From an uncultured Bacteroidia bacterium (lineage in GTDB: Bacteria; Bacteroidota; Bacteroidia; Bacteroidales; UBA932), in NCBI GenBank assembly GCA_902762435.1, contig CACWOH010000008.1, forward strand, positions 1-64,000: a stretch of DNA of 64,000 nucleotides, read 5' to 3'. Both the position numbers and the translations under genes were made by a program. The notes beneath the pieces were generated by a model. That model was not told the origin of the DNA. It worked only from the letters and a program-made list of their open reading frames with translations, and did no database searches. Below, one piece after another: positions 19,711 to 27,306 of this stretch. Every line of letters starts with the position of its first letter. Within the stretch, counting starts at the first letter, position 1.

Positions 19711-20541
19711 ATGATAAAAATTCAAGACTTAGCTTTCAGCTACGGCAAGAATGAGGTTCTCAAGAATATCTCGATGGACCTCGAGCCCGGCAGGATCTAC
19801 GGCCTGCTCGGCGAGAACGGTGTCGGCAAGACGACGCTGCTGACCCTGCTCTGCGGTCTCAAGAAGACCCAGGGCGGCACCATCACCACGGACGGACGCA
19901 ATCCCTGGAACCGCGAGCCCGCCCTCCTGCAGGACCAGTACTACCTCCCCGACGAGGTCGCTCCCGTGAACGACAAGGCCATCGCCTGGGCCAAGGCCGC
20001 CGGCAAGTTCTGGCCCAATTTCAAACTGGACCGTTTCGACACCATCCTGCGCGAGTTCGAGGTCGATCCCGCCCAGAAGATGAATGCGATGTCCGCGGGC
20101 CAGCTCAAGAAGAGCTACATCGCCTTCGCCCTCGCCTGCAACACCCGCTACCTCTTCCTGGACGAACCCACCAACGGCCTGGACATCCCGTCCAAGGCGC
20201 AGTTCCGTTCCGCCCTGATGAAGTACACGGCAGAAGATTCCACCATCGTGATCTCCACCCACCAGGTACGCGACCTGGAGAACATCATCGATCCGATCAT
20301 CATCCTGGACCGCAGGGACGTCCTGCTCAACGCCACGGTGGAGCGGATTGCGGAGAAACTTTTCTTCGACTACGGCACCACCCTGCACCCCGACGCGCTC
20401 TATTCCGAACAGCTGCCCGGCGGTTTCATCCAGGTCCTCCCCAATACGGAGAAAGCGGACAGCAAGGTGAACATCGAAGCCCTGTTCAACACCGTCCACA
20501 AGCACAAAGAACTCGTCAAAAACCTTTTCAGCAATGAGTAA
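19711..20541 (+). CDS. ABC transporter ATP-binding protein
   Basis: 276 residues from the ATG at 19711. Walker A GENGVGKTT (about 35-43), signature MSAGQLKKS (about 130), Walker B YLFLDEPTNGLD (about 145-156), and a His switch in ISTHQVRDLEN. The glutamine/lysine variant of the LSGGQ motif is usual in the YtrB-like group. The last ~70 residues are a regulatory tail without ATPase motifs. It overlaps the membrane-protein gene by 8 bases, and a YtrA-like GntR regulator follows, so it probably powers an export system responding to membrane stress. The substrate is unknown. Confidence 0.92.
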   Translation: MIKIQDLAFSYGKNEVLKNISMDLEPGRIYGLLGENGVGKTTLLTLLCGLKKTQGGTITTDGRNPWNREPALLQDQYYLPDEVAPVNDKAIAWAKAAGKFWPNFKLDRFDTILREFEVDPAQKMNAMSAGQLKKSYIAFALACNTRYLFLDEPTNGLDIPSKAQFRSALMKYTAEDSTIVISTHQVRDLENIIDPIIILDRRDVLLNATVERIAEKLFFDYGTTLHPDALYSEQLPGGFIQVLPNTEKADSKVNIEALFNTVHKHKELVKNLFSNE

Positions 20542-21334
20542 CATATTCGATATCAAACGTTTCTGGAACTTCCTCCTGTACGATCTCCGTCGGGCCAGGA
20601 ACAACTACGCCCTCTCCATGCTGCTGCTCGGCCTGACGCCGGTCATCCTGTACATGATCATCCAGTTCTTCAGTCTGATCTTCGGCAACGGTGTGGCCGA
20701 GATTCCCGACTCGCTCAAGATCATGGTCATGGCCGTTTCCTGCGTCATCATCATCCTCGGATTCGGCAGCAAGGTCTATGGCCAGCTGACCGAGAAGCGG
20801 GCCGGCTCGGACTACCTGATGATCCCCGCCTCCACCACGGAGAAATGGATCTCGCTGTTCCTGGTCACCTGCGTGGCCGCCCCGGTCGTCCTCGGCGTCC
20901 TGCTGCTTGCCAGCGACGGCCTGATGAGCCTGCTCTTCCCGAACAGCTACGGCACCCGGGTCCTGGACATGACGAAGATCAACGAGGTATTGGACATGGC
21001 CAAGGAGGAAGGCATCTACATCAACGCGGGTGGCCTCACGGTCATCGACTGGATGATGAACATCCTGACTTTCACCCTCGGCGCCATCTGCTTCAAGAAG
21101 GCGAAAGTGGCCAAGACCCTGCTCTGCGTCTTCGCCCTGGGCATGGTGTTGTCCACCCTGCTCGCCATCCTCCTGGGTTCCGGCAATCTCGACGCGAGCT
21201 GGTTCATGGACCGTTTCAGCACCCCCGCCCAGGCCACCACGGCCATCAACTGGTACCTGAACATCACGTGCTTCGGCACCCTTGCCCTGCTTCTGGGCGG
21301 CATCTTCTACCGCCTGCGGACCATTCAACACTAG
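20534..21334 (+). CDS. ABC transporter membrane subunit (Bacteroidota type)
   Basis: 266 residues with about six hydrophobic helices in pairs: around 28-50, 65-85, 108-130, 165-185, 195-215 and 240-262. The motif LMIPASTTEKW after helix 2 is typical of Bacteroidota ABC permeases that pair with YtrB-like ATPases. The first 25 residues are basic and cytoplasmic. It overlaps the ATPase gene by 8 bases, implying coupled translation and a joint complex. No family name can be given with certainty and the substrate is unknown. Confidence 0.8.
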   Translation: MSNIFDIKRFWNFLLYDLRRARNNYALSMLLLGLTPVILYMIIQFFSLIFGNGVAEIPDSLKIMVMAVSCVIIILGFGSKVYGQLTEKRAGSDYLMIPASTTEKWISLFLVTCVAAPVVLGVLLLASDGLMSLLFPNSYGTRVLDMTKINEVLDMAKEEGIYINAGGLTVIDWMMNILTFTLGAICFKKAKVAKTLLCVFALGMVLSTLLAILLGSGNLDASWFMDRFSTPAQATTAINWYLNITCFGTLALLLGGIFYRLRTIQH

Positions 21335-21338
21335 AACC

Positions 21339-21677
21339 ATGGAATTCGACAACAACAAACCCATCTACCTCCAGATAGCGGACAACCTCTGCGAGCGCAT
21401 CCTCTCCGGGGAATTCAAGCCCGGCGGACGCATCCCCTCTGTCCGCGAATGGGGCGCCAGCATCGGGGTGAACCCGAACACCGTGGCCCGCTCCTACGAG
21501 GTACTGACGGACCGGAAGGTCATCTTCAACCAGCGCGGCATCGGATTCTTCGTCGCGGGCGACGCCATCGACGTCATCCGGGAGACGGAACGCCGCAAGT
21601 TCATCGAGGAGGAACTCCCCCTCTTCCGCGGCCGGGCGGCCCTGCTCGGCATCAATCTCAAAGATTTTATCGACTAA
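21339..21677 (+). CDS. YtrA-subfamily GntR transcriptional regulator
   Basis: 112 residues from the ATG at 21339, 4 bases after the permease stop. The winged helix-turn-helix fills residues 8-75: NKPIYLQIADNL, SGEFKPGGRIPSVREWG and NPNTVARSYEVL are GntR hallmarks. Only ~40 residues follow, the short effector tail of the YtrA class, which as a rule represses its own ABC-transporter operon. Here it is the third gene after ATPase and permease instead of the first. It probably regulates the promoter at 19647-19677, an inference from the class and location. Confidence 0.92.
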   Translation: MEFDNNKPIYLQIADNLCERILSGEFKPGGRIPSVREWGASIGVNPNTVARSYEVLTDRKVIFNQRGIGFFVAGDAIDVIRETERRKFIEEELPLFRGRAALLGINLKDFID

Positions 21678-21687
21678 AAACCTGAAA

Positions 21688-22419
21688 ATGAAAAAGATAT
21701 CCACCCTCCTCGCAGCCTGCGCGCTGCTGCTTCTCCCCTCCTGCCGCTTCATCCGGTTCAGCGAAGATTTCGATTTCGACGGCGGCGTGAACGTCGTCGG
21801 CATGGGCGACTCCGGATCCGGCAACGCCATCAGCGCCAGCGACAACTACATCACCCGCAACGACGTCACGGGCGAGTTCCACTCCCTGACCTGCAACGTC
21901 CCCGGCGACGTGCAGTACGTTCCCGGCGAGTGCGCCGTCTCCCTGTACGGCGCGGACAACATCCTCAGCCACGTCACGGTGCAGAACGAGAACGGTACCC
22001 TCGTCATCAAGTCCGACGGGACGGCCTTCCGCAACATCGAGACCTTCAAGGTCAACATTTCCAGCCCGGTGCTGGAGAAGGTCTCCTGCAACGGCGCGGT
22101 GGACTTCTCCGCTCCCAGCGGCATCTCGGCGCTCGACTTCGACCTGCAGGTCAACGGCGCGGGCGACATCGACATCCAGGGCTTGTCGGCCGACAAGGCC
22201 TCCGTCACCGTGAACGGCGCGGGGGACGCCACGATTGCCGGCATCGACTGCGAGACTCTTTCTGTCGATATCAACGGAGCCGGCGACGCCACGGTAGCCG
22301 GACGCGCCGCGAACGCCAAGCTCCAGGTCAGCGGCGCCGGCGACATCAACGCCAAGAACCTCGACTGCGCCAACATCGAGTCGAAGGTGCGCGGCATCGG
22401 CCGCGTCATCAAACCGTAA
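21688..22419 (+). CDS. DUF2807 (GIN-domain) lipoprotein
   Basis: 243 residues with a lipoprotein signal and lipobox LLPSC (Cys near residue 19). The body is a repetitive beta-helix-like DUF2807 domain: VNGAGDIDI, VNGAGDATI, INGAGDATV and VSGAGDINA repeat about every 20 residues between 150 and 225. Such proteins are called putative adhesins, but their role is not proven. It starts 10 bases after the GntR stop codon and is therefore the last gene of the ABC operon; GntR, ABC genes and DUF2807 occur together in other Bacteroidota, so an envelope-stress role is a reasonable guess. Confidence 0.85.
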   Translation: MKKISTLLAACALLLLPSCRFIRFSEDFDFDGGVNVVGMGDSGSGNAISASDNYITRNDVTGEFHSLTCNVPGDVQYVPGECAVSLYGADNILSHVTVQNENGTLVIKSDGTAFRNIETFKVNISSPVLEKVSCNGAVDFSAPSGISALDFDLQVNGAGDIDIQGLSADKASVTVNGAGDATIAGIDCETLSVDINGAGDATVAGRAANAKLQVSGAGDINAKNLDCANIESKVRGIGRVIKP

Positions 22420-22427
22420 GGCTGAAT

Positions 22428-23516
22428 CTATTGCGCCTCCGTTTCCAGGCGCACGACACGGTTGTCCCCTTTCTGCTCCTCCAGGATGGACTTGCAAAGC
22501 CCCTGGAGGAGCATCAGTGATATCTCGTCCGTGCCTTCCCGGCCTACGATCCGGCCGGAGAAGTGCTCCTGCACCATCTCGACGGAAACCTTCCGGGACA
22601 TCTCCCGGCAGTGGATGCAGATGTGGATGGGACCGGTGAAGGGCATCATCTTGGTGAGCATCTCCTCGACGATGAGCTCGAGCGACACGTAGAACCGGCC
22701 GAGGGTGTTGCGCTGGCAGAACCACTCGATCTCGCCGTTGAGCTTGTAGAGGTCGTAGTCCGGGGAAGCGATGTCGAAGACCAGGCTGCGCAGGTTGTTC
22801 ACGAACACCTGCGTGAGCAGTTCCCGGGGATGGTCGAAGATCTGCTCGGGGCTGCCTTCCTCGATGATTCGGCCACGCTGCAGGAACAGCACCCGCGTGC
22901 TGACGTCGCGCGCGAACTGCATCTCGTGCGTGACGATGACCATCGTCCGGCCCTGCCGGGCCAGTTCGCGGATGACGCTGAGCACCTCCGACTTGCGCGA
23001 AGGGTCGAGGGCGGAAGTGGGCTCGTCGAACAGGATCACCTTCGGGTCCATCGCCAGGGTGCGGGCGATGGCCACGCGCTGCCGCTGACCGCCGGAAAGG
23101 CTGTCCGGCATCGCATGCAGCATCTCGCCCAAACCGACCATCCGGAGCTGTTCCACAGCCTTTTCTTCGGCTTCCTGGCGCGCCATCTGCCGGATCCGGA
23201 CCGGGCCGAGCATCACGTTCTCCAGCACGTCCAGGTGCGGGAACACGTTCATCTCCTGGAACACCATCCCGACCTTGGCGCGCACGGCACACAGGTCCGT
23301 CCCGCGGGCGAAGATGTCCTCCCCGTCCACGTAAACGTGGCCGGCGTCGGGCTTCTCGAGCCCGTTCAGGCAGCGCAGGAAGGTGCTCTTTCCGCAGCCG
23401 GAAGGGCCGATCAGGGAGACGATGTCGCCCTCGCGGATCGCGCAGTCGACTCCGTCCAGCACGCCCTTGCCGTCGAAACGCTTGCTCAGCGACTCTGTCT
23501 TGATGATCGTCTTCAT
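22428..23516 (-). CDS. Polar amino-acid ABC ATPase fused to a degenerate GHKL/RsbW-like domain
   Basis: 362 residues; GlnQ-type ATPases are about 240-250. Residues 1-245 are a complete ATPase: Walker A GPSGCGKST, Q-loop VFQEMNVFPH, signature LSGGQRQR, Walker B VILFDEPTSALDP and switch VTHEM. The extra ~115 residues contain LELIVEEMLTKMM, which resembles the N-box helix of RsbW-type ATPases (compare NLALEEAVTNVI in the phosphatase at 681-2879), and a closing helix-strand SLMLLQGLCKSIL. The N-box Asn is Lys and no G-box is seen, so ATP binding there is doubtful; it may be a regulatory or dimerising module. It overlaps the permease gene by 4 bases. Confidence 0.85.
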   Translation of the reverse strand: MKTIIKTESLSKRFDGKGVLDGVDCAIREGDIVSLIGPSGCGKSTFLRCLNGLEKPDAGHVYVDGEDIFARGTDLCAVRAKVGMVFQEMNVFPHLDVLENVMLGPVRIRQMARQEAEEKAVEQLRMVGLGEMLHAMPDSLSGGQRQRVAIARTLAMDPKVILFDEPTSALDPSRKSEVLSVIRELARQGRTMVIVTHEMQFARDVSTRVLFLQRGRIIEEGSPEQIFDHPRELLTQVFVNNLRSLVFDIASPDYDLYKLNGEIEWFCQRNTLGRFYVSLELIVEEMLTKMMPFTGPIHICIHCREMSRKVSVEMVQEHFSGRIVGREGTDEISLMLLQGLCKSILEEQKGDNRVVRLETEAQ

Positions 23517-24952
23517 TTCTTCAGCAACACATCTTCGAGTTTTTCGATGCCCAGGCAGATCAGCCGGGCGAGCAGGAAGTACAGCACGCCCACGACGACC
23601 AGCGGGATCAGGGAATTATAGGTCTGGCTGCGGATGATGTCCGTCACCTTCGTCAGGTCCTGGATGGCGATGAAGCCCACGATGGCGGTGTTCTCGATCA
23701 GGGCGACGCTCTTTCCCTTGAACTGCATCAGGATCTGCCGCGTCGCCTGGGGAATCACTACATAGCGCAGCGACTCCCAGTGGTTGAAGCCCAGGGCCAG
23801 CCCCGCCTCGTACTGGCCGCGCGGGACGGCCTTGATTCCGCCGAGGAAGGCTTCGCAGGCCCCGGCGGAGAAATGCAGGGAATAGGTGATGATGGCCACG
23901 ACGATGGCGCCCAGCGTGGATGTGGCGAAGACCACGTAGAACATGAACAGCAGCAGGACCACCACCGGCACCCCTTCGATGAACTCGCACCAGGCGTGGC
24001 CGGCTTTCCGCAGGCCGAGCCGCCGGGAATTCCGCATCCGGCACAGCAGGATGCCCAGGATGCTTCCCAGGAAGATGGAGAAGAAAACGATGAGCAGCGT
24101 GACCCCCAGGCCCTTCAGGATCAAGCGTCCGCGGCCATCCTCGAACAGGTTTTCCTGGATTGCGCGCCAGGGATGGCTGCGCACGTGCGCGTCCGGATCC
24201 AGGGCCACCAGATGCAGGTTGCAGATGTAATACGGGTCGGAGAAGAGGACGCTGGAACTGCGGTCGCGGGTGGGCGTGATGGCATCCACCAGGGCGTCGA
24301 CCCGCCCGGACATCAGCGCCGGGATCATCCCGGTCGAGGTCATTTCAACAAATTGGACGGGGCGGCCGACCGCATCGCCGAATCGGCGCATCAGCTCCGG
24401 TTCGAAACCCGTCTCCTCGCCGTCTTCCATTACAGTCAGGCCGGACTGGCCGAGTTCGATGCCCACCCGGAGCGGCTCCCCCGCCCCGCCTTCCGCCTCA
24501 TAGAAGGCGTGCGGGGCGTCCGGTCCGAACCAGTTCGCCCGCATCGCATCCAGGCGTCCGTCTTCGGCCATATCGGCGAAGAACTCATTGAACAGGGCGA
24601 CCATATGGTCGTCGCCCGGGCTGAACGCGACGGCGGAACTGTCGCGGACCGGCAGCACGGACAGCTCCCGGAACGCGGGATTCCGCGCCAGCAGGTTGTC
24701 CAGGCCGGGCTCCAGGCAGACCATCGCATCGATCTTCCGGCTCCGCAGGGCCAGGCACATCGACGGGAGTTCCTCATAACGCAGGAACTCCGCATCCGGG
24801 AAGAGTTCCGGAAGTTCCGTGTGCTGCGCCAGGTTCGTCAGCACCCCGATCCGGGCACCGGACAGGTCACCCGCCGGCCGCGCCTCCCGGCAGGAGGTGC
24901 AGGCGGAAAGGGCCGCCAGGGCCATCAGCAGGCAGCACAAGAAACGTCGCAT
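23513..24952 (-). CDS. Fused amino-acid ABC importer: two substrate-binding regions plus HisM-type permease
   Basis: 479 residues. A lipoprotein-like signal (LSACTSC near residues 15-21) is followed by a short periplasmic binding-protein-like region (about 30-150), a second one (about 160-260; GFEPELMRRFGDAVGRPV, SGRVDALVDAITPT and FSDPYYI are family-3 binding-protein motifs), then a HisM permease domain (about 275-479) with five hydrophobic segments and the EAA-type loop EAGLALGFNHWESLRYVVIP. The whole importer is therefore two polypeptides with the neighbouring ATPase. The first region is reduced and lacks most ligand residues. Probably inner-membrane uptake of a polar amino acid. Confidence 0.9.
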   Translation of the reverse strand: MRRFLCCLLMALAALSACTSCREARPAGDLSGARIGVLTNLAQHTELPELFPDAEFLRYEELPSMCLALRSRKIDAMVCLEPGLDNLLARNPAFRELSVLPVRDSSAVAFSPGDDHMVALFNEFFADMAEDGRLDAMRANWFGPDAPHAFYEAEGGAGEPLRVGIELGQSGLTVMEDGEETGFEPELMRRFGDAVGRPVQFVEMTSTGMIPALMSGRVDALVDAITPTRDRSSSVLFSDPYYICNLHLVALDPDAHVRSHPWRAIQENLFEDGRGRLILKGLGVTLLIVFFSIFLGSILGILLCRMRNSRRLGLRKAGHAWCEFIEGVPVVVLLLFMFYVVFATSTLGAIVVAIITYSLHFSAGACEAFLGGIKAVPRGQYEAGLALGFNHWESLRYVVIPQATRQILMQFKGKSVALIENTAIVGFIAIQDLTKVTDIIRSQTYNSLIPLVVVGVLYFLLARLICLGIEKLEDVLLKK

Positions 24953-24956
24953 CGTT

Positions 24957-24964
24957 CAAAGATA
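24957..24964 (-). promoter_or_regulatory. -7 box TATCTTTG of the amino-acid importer
   Basis: Minus-strand exact TAnnTTTG that ends only 4 bases before the ATG at 24952, so the mRNA would begin at or next to the start codon. Confidence 0.65.
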
Positions 24965-24996
24965 CACATTTTTCGCGGATTGGCATCCAGGAAACG

Positions 24997-25030
24997 CAAA
25001 ACGGGCGACCTTTGCAGGCCGCCCGTTTTG
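24997..25030 (-). terminator. Terminator of the small secreted-protein gene
   Basis: An 11-bp perfect stem (24997-25007 with 25020-25030), the arm ending in TTTTG on either strand, located after the stop codon of the minus-strand gene at 25081. Confidence 0.7.
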
Positions 25031-25080
25031 TTTCCGGAGCAATGTTGTTAATAAATCCTATAATAATTCTTTTAAATGTT

Positions 25081-25650
25081 TCAGAACTTGGGGATGTCGA
25101 AGGTGGAGGCCGGGATGTTGGCGTTCTCTTCCAGTTTGGTTGCCGTATTTCCGAACTGGAACTGACCGCCGTCCGTCAGGGACTTCAGCACGATGCCGTT
25201 CCAGACCCACACGGTCTGCGACATCGTCATGCCCATCTGGGAAGACTCCATCGTGTACTTGGTGCACTCGCGGCCCAGGATGGTCTCCTTGCCGGCTTCC
25301 TTGATCTTGTTGGCCGCCTTGACCTGGTCGGTCAGATTCAGGAAGTTGATGTCGGCGCCGCCCATGCCGCCTGCGGGCATTTCCTGCACCTGCTTCTCCG
25401 CGGCATTGATCATGTAGGTCTTGCCGTCCTTGCGGAGGATGGTCATCTCCATGGCGTTGCCCATGAAGTCCATCTTCATCTTCTGGGCTTCGACGGCGCC
25501 GTAGTTGTCAAAATAGACCGTCGTCTCGCCCATCTCGGATGTCTGGGTCAGGATGCCGGACTTGATGCCGTAGCGCTTGCCGTCCTGTCCCATCGCCACT
25601 CCCGCCGCCGCGGCGAGCAGGAGAGCCACACAGATAAACTTGGTTTTCAT
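25081..25650 (-). CDS. Small secreted protein, DUF4412-like
   Basis: 189 residues from the ATG at 25650, which gives a signal peptide (about 1-21, ending AMGQ); 14 in-frame codons upstream are not needed. The mature part is beta-rich and follows the layout seen in DUF4412-type proteins: EMTILRKDGKTYMINAAEKQ followed by GRECTKYTM and a methionine-rich SQMGMTMSQTVWVW strand. Function unknown; probably periplasmic or outer-membrane associated. It is monocistronic, with its own -7 box and flanking terminators. Family assignment is from memory of pattern and length. Confidence 0.65.
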   Translation of the reverse strand: MKTKFICVALLLAAAAGVAMGQDGKRYGIKSGILTQTSEMGETTVYFDNYGAVEAQKMKMDFMGNAMEMTILRKDGKTYMINAAEKQVQEMPAGGMGGADINFLNLTDQVKAANKIKEAGKETILGRECTKYTMESSQMGMTMSQTVWVWNGIVLKSLTDGGQFQFGNTATKLEENANIPASTFDIPKF

Positions 25651-25689
25651 TATCATTATAAGGTTTGTTGTTCGTTTCGTTTCCGGGAG

Positions 25690-25697
25690 CAAACATA
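25690..25697 (-). promoter_or_regulatory. -7 box TATGTTTG of the small secreted-protein gene
   Basis: Minus-strand exact TAnnTTTG 39 bases before the ATG at 25650, directly after the terminator of the upstream operon. Confidence 0.65.
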
Positions 25698-25698
25698 G

Positions 25699-25728
25699 AA
25701 AAAGCGGGCCGCTTCCGGTCCGCTTTTT
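25699..25728 (-). terminator. Terminator of the TPR-yebC operon
   Basis: A 12-bp stem with one G-T pair (25699-25710 with 25717-25728), 6-base loop, flanked by A5 and T5 runs, downstream of yebC on the minus strand. Confidence 0.8.
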
Positions 25729-25767
25729 CGACGAATTGCCCGATTTCTTCGACGAATGGCCTTTTTC

Positions 25768-26520
25768 CTATTCTTCGGCGGGTTTCATCGTGGTATAGAC
25801 GTTCGTCACGTCCTCGTCGTCCTCGAGCATGCCGGTGAGCTTGTCCAGGGTGGCGCGCTGCTCGTCGGTAACCTCCTTGAGGTCCACGTTGGGGATCTGC
25901 TCGAAACCGCCGGAGACCAGCTCGTAGCCGTTCTCCTCGATGTACTTCTGGATCTGGCCGTAGGCGGTGTACTCGCCGTACATCACGATCACGTTGGTGA
26001 CGTTGCCGTCCTTGTCCTCCTCTTCCTGGCGGAAGAGCTCGTCCACGCCGTAGTCGATGAGTTCGAGCTCGAGTTCCTCGAGGTCCACGCCCTCCTTCTC
26101 CTTCACGCGGAAGGTGCACTTGCGGTCGAACATGAAGCTCACGGAACCGGTGGTGCCGAGCGAGCCGCCGCACTTGTTGAAGTAGCTGCGGACGTTCGCC
26201 ACCGTACGGGTATTGTTGTCCGTGGCGGCCTCCACCAGGTAGGCGATGCCGTAGGGGCCGAAACCTTCGTAGATGATCTCCTTGAAGTCGCCCTGCTTGC
26301 TCTCGGTTGCCTTCTTGATGGCGCGCTCGATGTTCTCCTTGGGCATCTGCTCGGCACGGGCCTCGGCCATGAGGGCACGCAGGCGAGGGTTGCCGGTTAC
26401 GTCCGGGCCGCCCTGCTTGACGGCGATCGTGATCTCCTTGCCCAGTTTGGTGAAAGTGCGGGCCATGTGGCCCCAGCGCTTCAGCTTGCGCTCCTTGCGG
26501 AATTCAAATGCTCTTCCCAT
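25768..26520 (-). CDS. YebC/PmpR-family protein
   Basis: 250 residues, the usual length. The N-terminus MGRAFEFRKERKLKRWGHMA and the ARTFTKLGKEI stretch are the family start, and LRALMAEARAEQMPKENIER and VANVRSYFNKCGGSLG are further conserved blocks. YebC proteins have been described as transcriptional regulators and more recently as ribosome-associated factors helping translation through difficult sequences. Cytoplasmic. It starts 8 bases after the TPR-protein stop and ends before a strong terminator. No particular target can be inferred from the surroundings. Confidence 0.95.
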   Translation of the reverse strand: MGRAFEFRKERKLKRWGHMARTFTKLGKEITIAVKQGGPDVTGNPRLRALMAEARAEQMPKENIERAIKKATESKQGDFKEIIYEGFGPYGIAYLVEAATDNNTRTVANVRSYFNKCGGSLGTTGSVSFMFDRKCTFRVKEKEGVDLEELELELIDYGVDELFRQEEEDKDGNVTNVIVMYGEYTAYGQIQKYIEENGYELVSGGFEQIPNVDLKEVTDEQRATLDKLTGMLEDDEDVTNVYTTMKPAEE

Positions 26521-26528
26521 AAGACGAA

Positions 26529-27206
26529 TTATTCGGAAACCCTGGCGATGTACTTGGCGATGTCGTAAGCCTCGATGGACTGCGGATAGTCGTGCTCGAC
26601 GGCACGGTAGCAGGCAAGCGCCTCGGCGTTCTGCCCGAGGGCCTCGTGTGCGGTACCCTGCTTGACGAGGTACGCGGCGGCGAAAACGTTGTCCGCCACG
26701 GCCACGGCGGCCTTGTAGCTGCGGACGGCGGCGGCATAGTCGCCGAGGGCGACATAGGCGTCGCCTTCGCAGGCACGGGCGCGGGCGGCGAGGATGGGCT
26801 CCTTGCCGTTGTATTTCTTCAGGTAGGAGAGGGCCTCCTCGTTGTTGCCGAGCCGGAGCTCGCAGATACCGGCGTACAGATACACGGCCTTGCCGGCCTT
26901 GGCGCCGTACTGGTCGATGATGTCGGCGAAGCCGAGGTTGTTGCCGTCGCCGCTCAGCGCGAGCTCATATTCGCCGGCCTGGAAATTCATCTCGGCGGGA
27001 TAGCACTGCTCCATCGCCTCGACGCACTTGGGCTGGTAGATGAACTTCTGGTAAGCGAGGATGCCGAGACCGACCACGAGGACGGCGGCGACGATACCCC
27101 AAATCAATTTCTTGTGTTCGTTGTAGAACTGCTCCGTTGCGGACACGGTCTGCTCGATGTTTTCCTGCCGCACGGCTTCCTTGTCTTTCAGATTTTTCTG
27201 AGCCAT
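26529..27206 (-). CDS. Membrane-anchored tetratricopeptide-repeat protein
   Basis: 225 residues: a charged cytoplasmic N-terminus, one membrane helix (about 35-55, LIWGIVAAVLVVGLGILAY) and an outer domain of TPR units (about 60-225), for example AGKAVYLYAGICELRLGNNEEALSYL and LGDYAAAVRSYKAAVAVA. The layout resembles the YfgM-type envelope proteins, but sequence identity was not testable. It is the first gene of the operon with yebC and has its own promoter, divergent from recF. It likely acts as a scaffold for protein complexes at the membrane. Confidence 0.85.
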   Translation of the reverse strand: MAQKNLKDKEAVRQENIEQTVSATEQFYNEHKKLIWGIVAAVLVVGLGILAYQKFIYQPKCVEAMEQCYPAEMNFQAGEYELALSGDGNNLGFADIIDQYGAKAGKAVYLYAGICELRLGNNEEALSYLKKYNGKEPILAARARACEGDAYVALGDYAAAVRSYKAAVAVADNVFAAAYLVKQGTAHEALGQNAEALACYRAVEHDYPQSIEAYDIAKYIARVSE

Positions 27207-27241
27207 ATTCGATTATTTTGTTTTCCTTTTCAATTAGCCCG

Positions 27242-27249
27242 CAAAATTA
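27242..27249 (-). promoter_or_regulatory. -7 box TAATTTTG of the TPR-yebC operon
   Basis: Minus-strand TAnnTTTG, 35 bases before the ATG at 27206. Confidence 0.55.
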
Positions 27250-27261
27250 GAGAAAATTCTT

Positions 27262-27269
27262 TAACTTTG
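27262..27269 (+). promoter_or_regulatory. -7 box TAACTTTG of the recF operon
   Basis: Plus-strand TAnnTTTG, 37 bases before the recF ATG, 12 bases from the opposite-strand -7 box. Confidence 0.6.
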
Positions 27270-27306
27270 CAACAACCCGGATGCCCTCCGGGCAGAATCT
27301 GAAACC

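Noticed and set aside
24592-24952. The N-terminal part of the importer protein as a complete separate binding protein
   Set aside because: It is only about 120 residues and continues in frame without stop into the second binding region and permease, so a fusion with a reduced first region is the simpler reading.
25727-25758. Direct repeat TTCGACGAAT (25727-25736 and 25749-25758) downstream of yebC
   Set aside because: Two short copies at the foot of a terminator; likely chance, with no further copies noticed nearby.
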